Shown here piece after piece: positions 5,497-6,674 of a stretch of 6,674 nucleotides of DNA (position 1 is the stretch's first letter; every line of letters starts with the position of its first letter). The notes below the pieces were generated by a model that was not told where the DNA came from, did not search any database, and was given only the letters and a program-made list of their open reading frames with translations. Origin of the DNA: Nitrososphaerales archaeon TH5888 (GTDB lineage: Archaea; Thermoproteota; Nitrososphaeria; Nitrososphaerales; Nitrososphaeraceae); assembly GCA_014523595.1 (NCBI GenBank), contig JAATVN010000200.1:1-6674 (forward strand), written 5' to 3'. A program made the position numbers and the translations under genes.

Positions 5497-6674
5497 TTAT
5501 TTCAGCATATTTCTATGTCTTCTTTCACTAGTTAATGTTTCTGATGTACCACTGGATACAATCTCAATTAATCTTGCTTTTTTATTATTATTCTTTGGTC
5601 TCAATAGTCTGCCCAATCTTTGTATAAACTCTCTACTACTACCAGTCCCACTAACCAAAATGCCCAGTTGTGCATCAGGAACATCGATTCCTTCATCCAA
5701 TACTTTTGAGGTAACAATTGCCTTATATCTACCGTCCTTAAAACCGCTAAGGACGTCTTCTCTTTCCTCTTTAGTAGACTTGTATGTAATAAACGGGATA
5801 AGAAAATCATTTGATATTTCATATACCTGTTTGTTATGCTGTGTAAAGATTATTGTTTTGATATCTCTATTTTCATGTAATATTTTCGCAATCTCATTCA
5901 TCTTAGATCTGCTATTGAGGGCTATGTCAATTGCTTTGTTTCTTGCTACAAGGGCGCGTCTGGCCATATTGTTTCTTGATGAGATCATGATTAATCGTTT
6001 GAAGGAGTTATAGGAATTCATGCTTAACCCAATTTTTTTTAGACATGTGTGATATATGGTCATATTTTCTTTATATTTTAGATATTCTTCTTTTGACATG
6101 TATGTTTGTTTTCTTTCTATAGTATAGTTTGCTAGATAATTATTTTTGGCTAGCTCATCTGCTGAAATTCGAAATGTGGATTTTCCAATCAAATATGGAA
6201 AATCCTCTTCCAAATGATCTTCGCGTTCTATAGTAGCTGTTAAACCTAATCTGTAAGGTGCTACGAATGTTTCTGCAATTAGTCTATATGATGGTGCTGG
6301 CAGATGATGAACCTCGTCAAATACTATTAAGAGGAACTTGTTCCCAATCGATTGTGCTTTAATATACGCTGAATCATAAGTCGATACGGTAATTGCTTGA
6401 ATATTCTCTGTACCTCCACCGATATTTCCTATTTCAATATTGAAACTTTGTGAGAGAATTTTGGTCCACTGTTTGACAAGATCAAGTGTAGGGACGACGA
6501 TCAGTGTTGGAGAATTAACAATCTCAATAATTTTTAAACCAACTATGGTTTTTCCAGCTCCTGTTGGAAGTACTATAGATCCCGTTTTTTCTTTACGCCA
6601 ATGTTCTATTGCTTCTTTTTGATAATCGCGTAGCTTGACCTTAATTTTTGGAAGATCTCCGAGAGGTAACAAAT
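5497..6674 (-). CDS. Archaeal XPB/Rad25-type DNA repair helicase, N-terminus off right edge
   Basis: An SF2 helicase homologous to eukaryotic XPB and archaeal XPB, a 3'-5' DNA helicase linked to nucleotide excision repair and transcription. Counting from the TTG at 6672, motifs are LRDYQ at 14-18, Walker A PTGAGKT at 36-42, STYDSAY at 97-103, DEVHH at 119-123, LTAT at 144-147, the XPB-specific RED at 150-152, IIFTQH at 274-279, DEGIDVPDA at 326-334 and motif VI QRLGRLLR at 351-358. Known archaeal XPB proteins are about 450 residues and carry some 60 more residues before the LRDYQ region. The frame is open to the edge, so the true start is probably outside and the visible TTG need not be the start. 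The C-terminus looks complete, ending in a basic RRHRNMLK. No Bax1 nuclease gene, the usual XPB partner in many archaea, follows; the opposing helicase does. Confidence 0.93.
   Translation of the reverse strand, partial: LLPLGDLPKIKVKLRDYQKEAIEHWRKEKTGSIVLPTGAGKTIVGLKIIEIVNSPTLIVVPTLDLVKQWTKILSQSFNIEIGNIGGGTENIQAITVSTYDSAYIKAQSIGNKFLLIVFDEVHHLPAPSYRLIAETFVAPYRLGLTATIEREDHLEEDFPYLIGKSTFRISADELAKNNYLANYTIERKQTYMSKEEYLKYKENMTIYHTCLKKIGLSMNSYNSFKRLIMISSRNNMARRALVARNKAIDIALNSRSKMNEIAKILHENRDIKTIIFTQHNKQVYEISNDFLIPFITYKSTKEEREDVLSGFKDGRYKAIVTSKVLDEGIDVPDAQLGILVSGTGSSREFIQRLGRLLRPKNNNKKARLIEIVSSGTSETLTSERRHRNMLK

Noticed and set aside
5601..6622. Several short frames overlapping the XPB helicase
   Set aside because: They are shadows of XPB, whose motifs are complete and in order in one frame.
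3824..6674. Defence island or phage-derived block
   Set aside because: No integrase, transposase, nuclease, toxin or methylase is visible; the helicases match cellular XPB-type proteins.

Overview
The window looks like a chromosomal segment of an AT-rich archaeon. The best guess is a Thaumarchaeota/Nitrososphaerota member, perhaps of the soil ammonia-oxidiser kind. The reasons are an archaeal-type XPB helicase with its RED motif, the start of a coenzyme F420-0 glutamate ligase (CofE), GTG and TTG starts without Shine-Dalgarno sequences, and at least one TATA-like box centred 26-27 bases before a start codon, as expected for leaderless archaeal transcripts. The genus is inference. No rRNA, tRNA, mobile element or CRISPR array was seen.

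Left block, 1-3823, all on the minus strand. Reading in the direction of transcription, it holds: a small thioredoxin/glutaredoxin-fold protein lacking the CxxC site (3823-3515); a large secreted protein with three F5/8 type C (discoidin) domains and a C-terminal purple-acid-phosphatase-like metallophosphoesterase (3258-1147); a SerB-like HAD hydrolase with an unusual DxEGV catalytic motif (966-316); and the first 95 residues of CofE (285 to the left edge). The HAD gene and cofE are 30 bases apart and probably co-transcribed. The phosphatase gene appears to have its own promoter.

Middle, 3824-4129, is a divergent non-coding stretch. It contains four tandem TTATT units followed by a 13-bp inverted repeat that would fold as a hairpin in plus-strand RNA.

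Right block, 4130-6674, holds two convergent superfamily 2 helicases. On the plus strand is a complete 437-residue XPB-like protein without a recognisable RED motif. On the minus strand is an XPB/Rad25 helicase whose N-terminus lies off the right edge. Only 53 bases separate their stop codons. The pairing suggests DNA repair or transcription-linked remodelling, but the window does not prove a joint function.

The genes do not form one obvious new system. The points most worth following are the second helicase opposite XPB, the hairpin locus, the altered HAD motif beside cofE, the cysteine-less glutaredoxin-like protein, and the phosphatase's three discoidin repeats with identical cysteine spacing.
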